Below, piece after piece: positions 17,721 through 26,305 of a DNA stretch of 64,000 nucleotides; the first letter of the stretch is position 1, and every line of letters begins with the position of its first letter. The DNA is taken from the NCBI RefSeq assembly GCF_030814225.1, contig NZ_JAUSUR010000003.1:1-64000 (forward strand). Direction: 5' to 3'. Source of the stretch: Breznakia pachnodae. Lineage in GTDB: Bacteria; Bacillota_I; Bacilli_A; Erysipelotrichales; Erysipelotrichaceae. The position numbers were made by a program, and so were the translations under genes. The notes under the pieces were generated by a model that was not told the origin of the DNA, searched no databases, and saw only the letters and a program-made list of their open reading frames with translations.

Positions 17721-19004
17721 ATGAAAAAGATTGCAAAACTGTTTTTATCATTAGTAATGATGTTAGGGTTAGTTGCTTGTGGAGACAGCGGATCAGATGG
17801 GGGAGCAGATGATCAAATAACACTAACATTCTGGGGACACCAGAATGAAGCATGGAATGAAGCATATCGTGAAGTAGCGAAAAAATTCGAAGAAGAAAAT
17901 CCAGATATTAAAATTAACTTTGAATTTTTCCCATATGACCAATTTGAATCAAAAGTACAAACATCTTTGATGTCAGATGGTGATGGAGCAGATATCTATG
18001 AACTATGGGGTGGATGGGGAATCGACTTTGCCCCAACTGGAGCATTAGCACCAGTTTCAGAAGATATTCAAAAGAATATAGAAGAAAACTATTATGAACC
18101 AACATATGGATCATTAATGCACGAAGGAACATTATATGGATTCCCTCTTGAGTTTAATATCGAGTATGGAGGAATGCTGGTAAACGATACGCTTATGAAT
18201 GAGTATGGTTTAAAAGTTCCTACTACTTGGGAAGAATTAAGAACAACAGCAAAAGATGCTACAAAAATGGAAGGTGACCAATTCGTTACCAAAGGATTTG
18301 ACTTTGTGAACTGGGATTCGGTTCCTTATATCTTCACTTCAATGATTATGACTCAAGGTGGAACATACATGAATGAAGATGGAACATTCAACTTCCAGAC
18401 TCCAGAAGCAAAAGTAGCATTACAAGAATTATATGACATGGTTTCAGTGGATAAAGTAACTGACTTAGAAGGATTGACAGGTGGAGGAGAATTAGAAGGA
18501 TACCAACAATTATTCGCTGGTAACACAGTAATGGTTCCTCGTGGTCCTTGGACAATTGCAGAAGGTGAATTCTCATTCGGTTTAGAGTATGGAACAGACT
18601 TTGAATACGTAGGAATGCCTTGGTATGGAGACAACCCATCATTTGCAGCTGAAACAGGATGGTCAATTGCAGTTAATGGAAACACAAAAGAACAAGAAGC
18701 AGCTATGAAATTTGTTGAGTTCTTCTCTCAAGAAGATATCTTATTAGACTTTAACGTAGCTTGTGCTCAAATTCCTGCAGATAAGAATGTAGCAACCGAC
18801 CCAGCGTTTGTTGAAAAAATGGAATTCGCAGCACCATTAGTTGATATTTTAGACTATGGACACTTCATTGGATACTTCAACACAGATGTATACAAAGAAG
18901 AAATTAATGACATGTTTGTGAAGTTAAATTCAGGAACATATGCAAATGTCGATGAAGCATTGGCAGCATTAGAAAAATCTTTGAACGATAAGATTAATAA
19001 ATAA
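17721..19004 (+). CDS. Sugar ABC transporter substrate-binding lipoprotein
   Basis: This family-1 solute-binding protein of 427 aa would capture the oligosaccharide or glycoside outside the membrane. It has a clear SPase II signal peptide (GLVAC, Cys about residue 20) followed by an acidic Gly/Ser linker. The mature part starts ITLTFWGHQNE, as in maltose/multiple-sugar binding proteins. It starts 13 bases after the GH4 gene with an AAAAGGAGA site. A stable hairpin follows the gene and may raise the level of this part of the mRNA. Confidence 0.94.
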   Translation: MKKIAKLFLSLVMMLGLVACGDSGSDGGADDQITLTFWGHQNEAWNEAYREVAKKFEEENPDIKINFEFFPYDQFESKVQTSLMSDGDGADIYELWGGWGIDFAPTGALAPVSEDIQKNIEENYYEPTYGSLMHEGTLYGFPLEFNIEYGGMLVNDTLMNEYGLKVPTTWEELRTTAKDATKMEGDQFVTKGFDFVNWDSVPYIFTSMIMTQGGTYMNEDGTFNFQTPEAKVALQELYDMVSVDKVTDLEGLTGGGELEGYQQLFAGNTVMVPRGPWTIAEGEFSFGLEYGTDFEYVGMPWYGDNPSFAAETGWSIAVNGNTKEQEAAMKFVEFFSQEDILLDFNVACAQIPADKNVATDPAFVEKMEFAAPLVDILDYGHFIGYFNTDVYKEEINDMFVKLNSGTYANVDEALAALEKSLNDKINK

Positions 19005-19014
19005 GATTGTTATA

Positions 19015-19038
19015 TAGAGAAGACTTCGGTCTTCTCTA
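19015..19038 (+). other. Intercistronic UUCG hairpin after the binding-protein gene
   Basis: TAGAGAAGAC-TTCG-GTCTTCTCTA is a 10-bp perfect stem capped by a C(UUCG)G tetraloop without a T-run. Such hairpins often stabilise the upstream mRNA and give excess binding protein relative to permeases. Confidence 0.65.
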
Positions 19039-19059
19039 GTATATAAAGGAGAAAAAAAG

Positions 19060-19935
19060 ATGAAGAATAAAAAATTTGTAGCCTTCGTACTTGGACCGGT
19101 CTTTCTTCATATGGCAATATTTATCGTTGGACCGATTATCGTAGGGCTAGCAATTTCATTTTTTGATTATAATCCACTTCGTTCAATCAATGAATTTATA
19201 GGGCTAGAGAACTTTCAGAGACTGTTAGGTGATGAAAACTTTACGATAGCATTGACCAATACGTTATTCTTTGTTGTTGTTACAGTTATATTGAATATCA
19301 TTGTTTCCTTAGGACTGGCACAATTAATTAGTATGTTCAAATCGAATAAGACAAGAAGTTTCTTTCGAATGATTTTTTTCTTACCTTGTGTTGCACCTTT
19401 GGTTGCATCATCAGTGGTATGGGGGAAAAGTATTCTTCCAACCGTAAATGGATTGGCAAATATGATTCTAAACAGTCTTGGGTTTGCATCTGTTAACTGG
19501 TTAGGAGATCCAAACATCCTAATGTGGTCAATGATTATTTTCACTATCTGGGCCGATGTTGGATATAACGTTATTCTATTTACAGCAGGGTTAGATGGTA
19601 TTCCCAAAGAATACTATGAAGCAGCTGAATTAGATGGAGCCAATGGTTGGAAGAAATTTCGTCACATTACAGTACCTTTATTAGGTAGAACGTTTGCGTT
19701 TGTAACATTGATGACGTTAATTTCACACTTCCAGATGTTCGCTCAATTCTCAGTAATGGTTTTACGTAATGGACCACAGAATTCAGGATTAGTTCTGACA
19801 AGTTATATTTATAAGATGGCGTTTGAGTACAAAGACTTAGGATATGCTTCGTCAATTTCAATGGTATTGTTTATCATTATCTTAGGAATTACGCTTGTTC
19901 AGCAAAAAGTGAACAAGGTAGATTGGGAGTACTAA
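19060..19935 (+). CDS. Sugar ABC transporter permease (MalF/UgpA type)
   Basis: The 291-aa membrane protein has about six hydrophobic helices and the ABC permease EAA loop (EAAELDGANGWKKFRHITVPLL, about residues 187-208) that contacts the ATPase. It is the first of two permeases in the operon and lies one base before the second. The start has an AAAGGAG site. Confidence 0.94.
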   Translation: MKNKKFVAFVLGPVFLHMAIFIVGPIIVGLAISFFDYNPLRSINEFIGLENFQRLLGDENFTIALTNTLFFVVVTVILNIIVSLGLAQLISMFKSNKTRSFFRMIFFLPCVAPLVASSVVWGKSILPTVNGLANMILNSLGFASVNWLGDPNILMWSMIIFTIWADVGYNVILFTAGLDGIPKEYYEAAELDGANGWKKFRHITVPLLGRTFAFVTLMTLISHFQMFAQFSVMVLRNGPQNSGLVLTSYIYKMAFEYKDLGYASSISMVLFIIILGITLVQQKVNKVDWEY

Positions 19936-19936
19936 T

Positions 19937-20773
19937 ATGAAAAAACGAAAAATAACAAGGGATCAGGCAGTTCGGTTTTCCATCTTTATAATACTTGGAA
20001 TTCTAGCAATTTTCTTTGTACTACCATATATATGGATGATTTTAAACTCATTCAAATCAACTAAAGAGATTTTAATGAGTCCTAAAAACATCTTTCCAGA
20101 AGAGTTTACTCTTGCTGGATATGAAAAAGTACTGACACAGTCACCATTTTTCACATGGTTTAAAAACAGTGCCTTTATTACAGTAACAAACACAGTCGTT
20201 ATTTTGTTTGTGAGTGCACTTGTAGGATATGTATTTTCAAAATTTGAATTTAGATTTAAAAATGTATTATTTATCATTGTTTTGGCAACAATGATGGTAC
20301 CTGCACAGACAACGATGATTCCATCGTTCCTGTTAATCAGTAAACTAGGTTTATATAATACTGCAGGTGCACTTATTCTTCCATCGTTTGTAAATGCCTT
20401 TGGTATTTACCTATGTAAGCAGTTCTGTGATGAAATACCAAAAGAGATCATTGAGAGTGCGAAGTTAGATGGAGCGAGTGATATTAAAATATTCTTTAAA
20501 ATTGTAATGCCAATGATTCGTCCTGCGCTGGGGGCACTGGCAATCTTTACGTTCTTAACGTATTGGAATGATTATTTGAACCCACTTATCATGTTGAGTG
20601 AAGTTAAGAAGATGACACTGCCACTGGCATTATCATTCTTTGCCCAACAGCATATGGCAGACTTATCTGCGCAAATGGCAGCATCAGCATTGATTATGGT
20701 TCCAGTGACAATTGTATTTATGGCATTCCAAAAGCAATTCATTAAAGGAATTGCAATGACAGGAATGAAGTAG
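19937..20773 (+). CDS. Sugar ABC transporter permease (MalG/UgpE type)
   Basis: The 278-aa membrane protein has an EAA-type loop ([20 protein letters not shown], near residue 175) and six predicted helices. Its N-terminus is basic (MKKRKITRD). It pairs with the preceding permease to form the channel of the importer. Confidence 0.94.
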   Translation: MKKRKITRDQAVRFSIFIILGILAIFFVLPYIWMILNSFKSTKEILMSPKNIFPEEFTLAGYEKVLTQSPFFTWFKNSAFITVTNTVVILFVSALVGYVFSKFEFRFKNVLFIIVLATMMVPAQTTMIPSFLLISKLGLYNTAGALILPSFVNAFGIYLCKQFCDEIPKEIIESAKLDGASDIKIFFKIVMPMIRPALGALAIFTFLTYWNDYLNPLIMLSEVKKMTLPLALSFFAQQHMADLSAQMAASALIMVPVTIVFMAFQKQFIKGIAMTGMK

Positions 20774-20783
20774 AGGAGAATAT

Positions 20784-21881
20784 ATGGCTAATATAAAACT
20801 AAAGAATATAAATAAAGTTTATGATAAAAATGTACAGGCAGTATTTGACTTTAATCTTGAGGTTCAAGATAAAGAGTTCATTGTGTTTGTTGGTCCATCA
20901 GGGTGTGGGAAATCAACAACGCTAAGAATGATTGCAGGGTTAGAAGATATTACGTCTGGTGAATTATATATTGATGATGTTTATGAAAATGACAAGCCTA
21001 GTAAGGATCGAGATATAGCGATGGTATTCCAGTCTTACGCATTGTATCCACATATGAGTGTAAGAGAGAATATGGCCTTTGGACTTAAAATTAAGAAAAC
21101 TCCTAAAGCAGAAATAGAAGACAGGATTCAAAAGGCAGCAGAAATATTAGAAATTACGGAATACTTAGATCGTAAACCAAAACAACTTTCTGGAGGGCAA
21201 CGTCAGAGGGTTGCATTAGGTAGGGCAATCGTCAGAAATGCGAAAGTGTTTTTGATGGATGAACCATTGTCGAATCTGGATGCGAAATTAAGAGTTCAGA
21301 TGCGTGCTGAAATAATAAAGATTCATGAACAGATTGGCACAACAACAATCTATGTAACTCATGACCAGACTGAAGCAATGACAATGGCAACTAGGCTTGT
21401 TATCATGAAGGATGGGTATATTCAACAAATTGGATCACCAAAAGAAGTCTACAATCATCCAAAGAATATGTTTGTGGCAGGATTTATTGGAAGTCCAGCG
21501 ATGAACTTCATTGATGGTGTATATCGTGATGGAACGTTCTGTTTTGGTGAGTGCGAATGTAAATTAGAACTTCCAGAAATATTACACGAAAAAATGAAAG
21601 ACTATCATGAGAAAGATGTAGTCTTAGGAATTCGTCCTGAGGATATCTACACAGAAAAAATTGTAGAGGACACATATCCTGAGGTAGCTTTTGACTATAA
21701 TGTAAGTGTTAGTGAGTTGCTTGGACATGAAATTATTCTTCATGGGGCAATTGACTGTCATGAACTAATCGTAAAAGTTAATGCAAGAAATGATGTTGTA
21801 TCAGGAGATACAATTAAAGTAACTTTTGATGCAGATAAAATTCATTTCTTCGATAAAGAAACAAAAGAGGCAATTTTCTAA
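20784..21881 (+). CDS. Sugar ABC transporter ATPase (MsmK/UgpC/MalK type)
   Basis: The 365-aa protein has Walker [10 protein letters not shown], the Q-loop, signature [15 protein letters not shown], Walker B VFLMDEP and a D-loop SNLDAK. A C-terminal TOBE-like regulatory domain (from about residue 240) is typical of carbohydrate CUT1 ATPases. Many Bacillota share one distant MsmK among importers, so a dedicated ATPase inside the operon suggests a self-contained system. Confidence 0.95.
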   Translation: MANIKLKNINKVYDKNVQAVFDFNLEVQDKEFIVFVGPSGCGKSTTLRMIAGLEDITSGELYIDDVYENDKPSKDRDIAMVFQSYALYPHMSVRENMAFGLKIKKTPKAEIEDRIQKAAEILEITEYLDRKPKQLSGGQRQRVALGRAIVRNAKVFLMDEPLSNLDAKLRVQMRAEIIKIHEQIGTTTIYVTHDQTEAMTMATRLVIMKDGYIQQIGSPKEVYNHPKNMFVAGFIGSPAMNFIDGVYRDGTFCFGECECKLELPEILHEKMKDYHEKDVVLGIRPEDIYTEKIVEDTYPEVAFDYNVSVSELLGHEIILHGAIDCHELIVKVNARNDVVSGDTIKVTFDADKIHFFDKETKEAIF

Positions 21882-22915
21882 TGAAACTGCCAAAACCTCA
21901 ATGTATCACAGATCAACATCTAATCACACAACCAAAGTTTCCAGTTGTGGATATTCATACCCACCTAGGAAAGTTAGTGATTGGTGAAGATTATAAAGAT
22001 CAATACAATATGGAGGACTACATCAAAGAACTTAAAACCTATGGTGTTGTTCATACTGTAAATCTAGATGGTGTCTGGGGAAATGATTTAGACCAGATGC
22101 TGGATAAGGTTCATCCTTATGAAGACTTTGTAACTACCTTTTGCTGGATTGATGTAACAAGAATTGATGATGAAAACTTTGAAGAATGGATTGTGGAACA
22201 CCTTCATAGTGCTTATGAAAAAGGATGCCGAGGCATCAAAATGTGGAAAGTAATTTCTTTGAATCAAAAGGATAAAGCTGGTAACTACATACGTACCGAT
22301 GATGATCGTTTACAGATTGTCTATCAAACAGCAGCTAAACTAAACATGCCAGTACTTATCCACATTGCAGATCCAACTGCATTCTTTGAAGAAGTAAATG
22401 AAGAAAACGAACGTTATGATGAGTTATGCGAAAATCCTGACTGGCAGTTTGGAAAACCAGGGCAAATGAAGTTTGAAGAACTAATGCAAATGCAGGATAA
22501 CATGATTGAAAAGAACCCACAGACAACATTTATTGTTGCTCATGTTGGATCGTATGCAGAGAATCTAAAACATGTAGCAGAACGCTTAGATCGTTATCCA
22601 AACATGTATGTGGATATCGCTGCAAGAATTGCGGAACTAGGCAGAGTGCCATACAGTGCAAGAAAATTCTTTATTGATTATCAGGATCGTATTCTATTTG
22701 GTACTGATGAGACCCCTCTTGATTTTGCACAGTATCCAATCTGCTATCGTTTTCTTGAAACCTATGATGAGTATTTCCCATATTGGGAAGAAGGTAGTTT
22801 CCCTGGTCAGGGAAGTTGGTATATCTATGGAATTGGATTGCCAGATGAAGTACTTGAGAAAGTATATAATAAAAATGCAATAAAGTTATTAATGTTAGAA
22901 TTGAAAAAAATATAG
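21881..22915 (+). CDS. Amidohydrolase-family metal-dependent hydrolase
   Basis: The 344-aa TIM-barrel protein shows amidohydrolase-2 metal ligands: DIHTHLG (HxH, near residue 26), VLIHIADP, FIVAHVGSY and FGTDETP with the catalytic Asp. Its ATG overlaps the stop codon of the ATPase by one base, so it is part of the glycoside operon. Family members hydrolyse or decarboxylate diverse small molecules. A role in processing a modified or acidic sugar or aglycone is only inferred. Confidence 0.82.
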   Translation: MKLPKPQCITDQHLITQPKFPVVDIHTHLGKLVIGEDYKDQYNMEDYIKELKTYGVVHTVNLDGVWGNDLDQMLDKVHPYEDFVTTFCWIDVTRIDDENFEEWIVEHLHSAYEKGCRGIKMWKVISLNQKDKAGNYIRTDDDRLQIVYQTAAKLNMPVLIHIADPTAFFEEVNEENERYDELCENPDWQFGKPGQMKFEELMQMQDNMIEKNPQTTFIVAHVGSYAENLKHVAERLDRYPNMYVDIAARIAELGRVPYSARKFFIDYQDRILFGTDETPLDFAQYPICYRFLETYDEYFPYWEEGSFPGQGSWYIYGIGLPDEVLEKVYNKNAIKLLMLELKKI

Positions 22916-22932
22916 GTTTCCTATATTTTTTT
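22904..22932 (+). terminator. Terminator of the glycoside operon
   Basis: A 13-bp stem (22904-22916 with 22920-22932) with a TTT loop runs into a T-tract. The stop codon TAG (22913-22915) is within the left arm. Confidence 0.85.
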
Positions 22933-22953
22933 TTGACTAATGAAAAGAGATTG

Positions 22954-23002
22954 TTACAAATTGTAAGTGGTGTATAAACTATTTGCAAATACATGGTATA
23001 AT
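22954..23002 (+). promoter_or_regulatory. Promoter region of two-component system 1, with palindrome
   Basis: TGGTATAAT (22994-23002) is an extended -10 element. Upstream lies a perfect inverted repeat TTACAA-A-TTGTAA (22954-22966) that could bind a regulator. No good -35 hexamer is seen, which fits an activator-dependent or extended -10 promoter. The leader to the start codon is about 80 bases. Confidence 0.5.
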
Positions 23003-23086
23003 AATGTCGAAACATTATAGAGAGGGATTTACTGTATTTTATAAAGGAAAATTGGTAGGATATAGTAATATTAACGAGGTAATTAT

Positions 23087-23755
23087 ATGAAGAAAATATT
23101 AATTATTGAAGATGAAGCAAATATTAGAAAATTATTGGCTTATGATTTAAAGCATGCTGGCTTTGAAGTCACTGAAGCAGAAGATGGTCAAGTCGCAAAG
23201 GACTTGTGCGACAAAGAACATTTTGATTTATTACTGATTGACTGGATGCTTCCAAATGTAAGTGGAATCGAACTAGTAAAACATTTCCGTGAAAAAGACA
23301 TCCAAAGTGTCTTAATTATGTTAACGGCGAAAGATGAAGAGGAAAATATTCTTGAAGCATTTGAAGCAGGAGTGGATGATTATGTAAACAAACCATTTTC
23401 ACCAAGAGTATTACTTGCAAGAATTCGCTCTCATTTAAAGAAACATGATGAAAGCGAAGGCCTGGACTTTAATGGACTTATTGTTGATGATAAGAAACGT
23501 AAAGTATTTCTTCAAAAAGAAGAAATTCCATTAACGAAAAAAGAATATGATTTATTACGTTATTTTGTAATGAATGCCAATATTGTATTATCAAGAGATC
23601 AAATCCTAAATGATATCTGGGGATTTGATTATGATGGAGATACAAGAATTGTGGATGTACATACATTTAAATTAAGAAACAAACTAAAAGGAAGTTCTGT
23701 ACAAATTAATTCCAGTCGTGGGGTTGGTTATATTTTAGAGGCAAGAAATGAATAG
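23087..23755 (+). CDS. OmpR/PhoB-family response regulator
   Basis: The 222-aa protein has a receiver domain (IIEDEAN, LLIDWMLPNVSG with the phosphoacceptor Asp, MLTAK, NKPFSP) and a winged-helix output domain ending SSRGVGYILE. It overlaps the downstream kinase gene by 8 bases, so the pair is co-translated. It belongs to the PhoB/PhoP/WalR cluster, and the signal cannot be told from the regulator alone. Confidence 0.94.
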   Translation: MKKILIIEDEANIRKLLAYDLKHAGFEVTEAEDGQVAKDLCDKEHFDLLLIDWMLPNVSGIELVKHFREKDIQSVLIMLTAKDEEENILEAFEAGVDDYVNKPFSPRVLLARIRSHLKKHDESEGLDFNGLIVDDKKRKVFLQKEEIPLTKKEYDLLRYFVMNANIVLSRDQILNDIWGFDYDGDTRIVDVHTFKLRNKLKGSSVQINSSRGVGYILEARNE

Positions 23756-24971
23756 AGAAAGAATTCGTCAAATTCTTACTATATTGATTTTCGCATTTCT
23801 TGCAATTGCTGTTTTTGATATAACACCGTATTTGGTAATTATCGCAATGAGTCTTGTTTTTGGATTTATCATCTATGAAATGCAAAAAGATGAAGAAAAA
23901 AGATCAAGAATTGAAAGTACCCATCTAATGAATCAAGTAAAAACATCAAGTAGTGATGTGAGTTTGAAGCAGGATCAGTTATATACATTAGTAGCTAATA
24001 TCCCTCTTCCACTTGTATTGTTGGATTCAGATGGAAAAGCAGTTTTATATAATTCGTTTTTTGAACATTTCAGAAGAAATGATGATGATATCGAATTGAC
24101 ATATAATAAAAATGATTTTAAGAAAAGTGTACATCGTTTTGTAAATGATGCTTTTATCTTTGAAAAAGAAATTAGCAAGCCAATGAATATTGATGGTGTG
24201 GATTATGAAGCAATCAGTGTTCCTATCACTACTGATGGAAAGTTTAATGGCTGTGTTATTCTTTTCCAAGATATTTCAAAGGCTAAAGAAAAAGAGCAGA
24301 TGCAAAAACAGTTTATTGCAGATGCATCTCACGAGTTGAAAACACCAATCAGTGCCATCAAAGGTATGGTTGAGATTTTAAATCGTGAAGGTTTTGACGA
24401 TGAAGAAATACGCAGTGATTTCTTACATCAGATTGAAAAAGAAAACGCAAGACTAGAATCAATTGTTCAAGATCTATTGCAGTTATCTAGGTTGTCCAAT
24501 GATATGTTAGTGTTAAAACGTGAGTCTCATGACTTCACAAAAGTTATAGATGCATGTGTAGATTCGCTTGAACATAAAGCAAGAGAAAAAGGTATTGAGA
24601 TTGTGAAAGATTATCAGACCCATGGAAGTGTGTTTGTGGATTTTGAACAAATGGAAGTAGCAATTAACAATCTGCTAGCAAATGCAATTGCTTATAGTGA
24701 TCATGGAACGATATATCTAAGAACATATTATGATGAAGATGAATGTTATATCTTTGAAATAGAAGATCAGGGTCAAGGAATTGAACCTGATAATATTGAA
24801 AAGATATTTGAACGTTTCTATCGAATAGATAAGGCAAGGTCAAGATTAAGTGGTGGTTCTGGACTTGGATTATCCATTGTAAAATCTATCATTGAGGCAC
24901 ATACAGCGGAAATGGAAGTACATAGTGAATTGGGTAAAGGTACAACTTTTAAAATTAAAATGAAGTACTAG
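23748..24971 (+). CDS. PhoR-like sensor histidine kinase with PAS domain
   Basis: The 407-aa protein has two closely spaced membrane helices at the N-terminus (about 8-45) with almost no external loop, then a PAS domain (about 80-180). The dimerisation/phosphoacceptor motif is FIADASHELKTP, and the ATPase domain shows N-, G1- and G2-box features (EDQGQGIE, GGSGLGLSIV). This layout is typical of PhoR-type kinases that sense through partners rather than an external domain. A second two-component system at 55455-57576 lies next to pst, so either could be the phosphate system. Confidence 0.92.
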   Translation: MNRERIRQILTILIFAFLAIAVFDITPYLVIIAMSLVFGFIIYEMQKDEEKRSRIESTHLMNQVKTSSSDVSLKQDQLYTLVANIPLPLVLLDSDGKAVLYNSFFEHFRRNDDDIELTYNKNDFKKSVHRFVNDAFIFEKEISKPMNIDGVDYEAISVPITTDGKFNGCVILFQDISKAKEKEQMQKQFIADASHELKTPISAIKGMVEILNREGFDDEEIRSDFLHQIEKENARLESIVQDLLQLSRLSNDMLVLKRESHDFTKVIDACVDSLEHKAREKGIEIVKDYQTHGSVFVDFEQMEVAINNLLANAIAYSDHGTIYLRTYYDEDECYIFEIEDQGQGIEPDNIEKIFERFYRIDKARSRLSGGSGLGLSIVKSIIEAHTAEMEVHSELGKGTTFKIKMKY

Positions 24972-25000
24972 TGAACCGTATTTGAAAAAAATCTCTCTAA
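24972..25000 (+). promoter_or_regulatory. ECF-type promoter A, upstream of membrane sigma factor 1
   Basis: TGAACC (24972-24977), 17 bp, then CTCTAA (24995-25000). The -35 box begins at the last base of the kinase stop codon. The -10 element lies within the left arm and loop edge of the upstream gene's terminator. The same signal recurs at 27536, 35163, 37634, 54330 and 63389. Confidence 0.7.
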
Positions 25001-25020
25001 ATTAATAGAGAGATTTTTTT
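24985..25020 (+). terminator. Terminator of two-component system 1
   Basis: A 15-bp perfect stem (24985-24999 with 25006-25020) with loop AATTAA ends in seven T. It overlaps promoter A. Confidence 0.88.
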
Positions 25021-25039
25021 GTTGGAGGAGCATATATAT

Positions 25040-26299
25040 ATGGAACGAAGAAAAATAGATTCAAAATATGTCATTCAATTACAAGAAGGTGATACTTCTG
25101 TTTTTGAATATATCTTTGATTTTTATCGAAACTCTATCTATTATTTTGCAATAACTTATGTTCGAAATAAAGCGGATGCAGAAGAAGTGGTTCAAAATAC
25201 ATTTATTATTGTATTTAAGCAAATTAAAAGTTTAAGAAACCCTGATTCTTTTCATTCGTGGATTCATAAGATTGCATTTCGTAGTGCAATGAGAGTAATC
25301 GAAAAGAATAAGAGTAGAAATATAGTAGCGTTAGAAGAAGATTTTGGTTTGGAGAATATTGAAGAGAGACAGGCGAGTCCTTCAGAAATTTTAGATCGAA
25401 ATGAGATATCTACTGTAGTAGGTAAAGAAATGGAAAATTTATCACCAAAGTTATTGGCGGTAGCTCAATTAAAATATTTCGATGACCTTACCGTTTATGA
25501 AATAGCAGATGTACTTGATATACCAGTAGGTACCGTAAAGAGCAGATTGATGAAGGTGCGAGAAAAATTACAACCAATTTTAGATGATGGCGGTTACTCT
25601 CCATCAAAATATCTAAGTGTAACGATGGTACCAATTGTGTTTGAAGCATTTAAAAAACTTATTGATCAACAAACGATGTCACCTAAATCAGTAGAGATGA
25701 TTGAAAAAAGTATATTGGCAACTGGTGCAGCAGGAACTGGCGCAGTTAATATTGCAACAATTCTAAAAGCATGTGGAATACTTACAGTAGGTAGTGTTGG
25801 GGTATTTACAGTCTATACACAAGTGAATACAGTGGAACCAATAATTGAAAGTGTTGCTTATTATCAAGGAGTAACCAATAAAGATATAGATGTTGAACTG
25901 TTGTTGAATGAGAAGATATCTGAAAGTGAAATAAGTGTTAAGTCTAAGGATAAAGATGTGGAATTCTCATTGGACAATAATAAGTTAGTGTTTGTAGTTC
26001 ACCAAAATGGTGATTATACTGTTGAGATAAAAGATGAACAGGAAGTAATTTCAGTTAGTAATATCGATAAGAATAATCCTGTTCTTACTGAAGTGAATTA
26101 TGAAGATAATAAATTATCTTACAAGTTTAAAGAGAAAGAATCTGGACTTGATTTAAGTAGTTCTTATTTTGAAGATAAGGATGGAAATCGTTATAAATTA
26201 TCAGAACAAAATTATATTGAAGGTGAGTTTAGCGGAACAGTAATTGCCTACTTACAAGATTACGCGGGAAATTTTGGAAAGTACGAGTTTGATATATAG
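25040..26299 (+). CDS. Membrane-anchored ECF-like sigma factor with extracytoplasmic C-terminal domain (copy 1)
   Basis: The 419-aa protein joins a sigma-70 region 2 (about 15-80, with the DAEEVVQNTF segment) and a region 4 (about 125-180, VGTVKSRLMKVREKL) to a single membrane helix (about 238-261). A roughly 158-residue external domain follows, ending in an Ig-like pattern (NIDKNNP...YAGNFGKYEF). The start at 25040 follows GGAGGAG; an upstream TTG at 25019 is less likely. No separate anti-sigma gene is present, so membrane tethering may itself control activity. The gene has promoter A and lies 6 bases before the Flg_new-like gene. A close homologue is at 35225. Confidence 0.88.
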   Translation: MERRKIDSKYVIQLQEGDTSVFEYIFDFYRNSIYYFAITYVRNKADAEEVVQNTFIIVFKQIKSLRNPDSFHSWIHKIAFRSAMRVIEKNKSRNIVALEEDFGLENIEERQASPSEILDRNEISTVVGKEMENLSPKLLAVAQLKYFDDLTVYEIADVLDIPVGTVKSRLMKVREKLQPILDDGGYSPSKYLSVTMVPIVFEAFKKLIDQQTMSPKSVEMIEKSILATGAAGTGAVNIATILKACGILTVGSVGVFTVYTQVNTVEPIIESVAYYQGVTNKDIDVELLLNEKISESEISVKSKDKDVEFSLDNNKLVFVVHQNGDYTVEIKDEQEVISVSNIDKNNPVLTEVNYEDNKLSYKFKEKESGLDLSSSYFEDKDGNRYKLSEQNYIEGEFSGTVIAYLQDYAGNFGKYEFDI

Positions 26300-26305
26300 A
26301 CAATT

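Noticed and set aside
25019..25039. TTG start for sigma factor 1
   Set aside because: It would lie in the upstream terminator without a ribosome site, while ATG 25040 has GGAGGAG and aligns with the start of copy 2.
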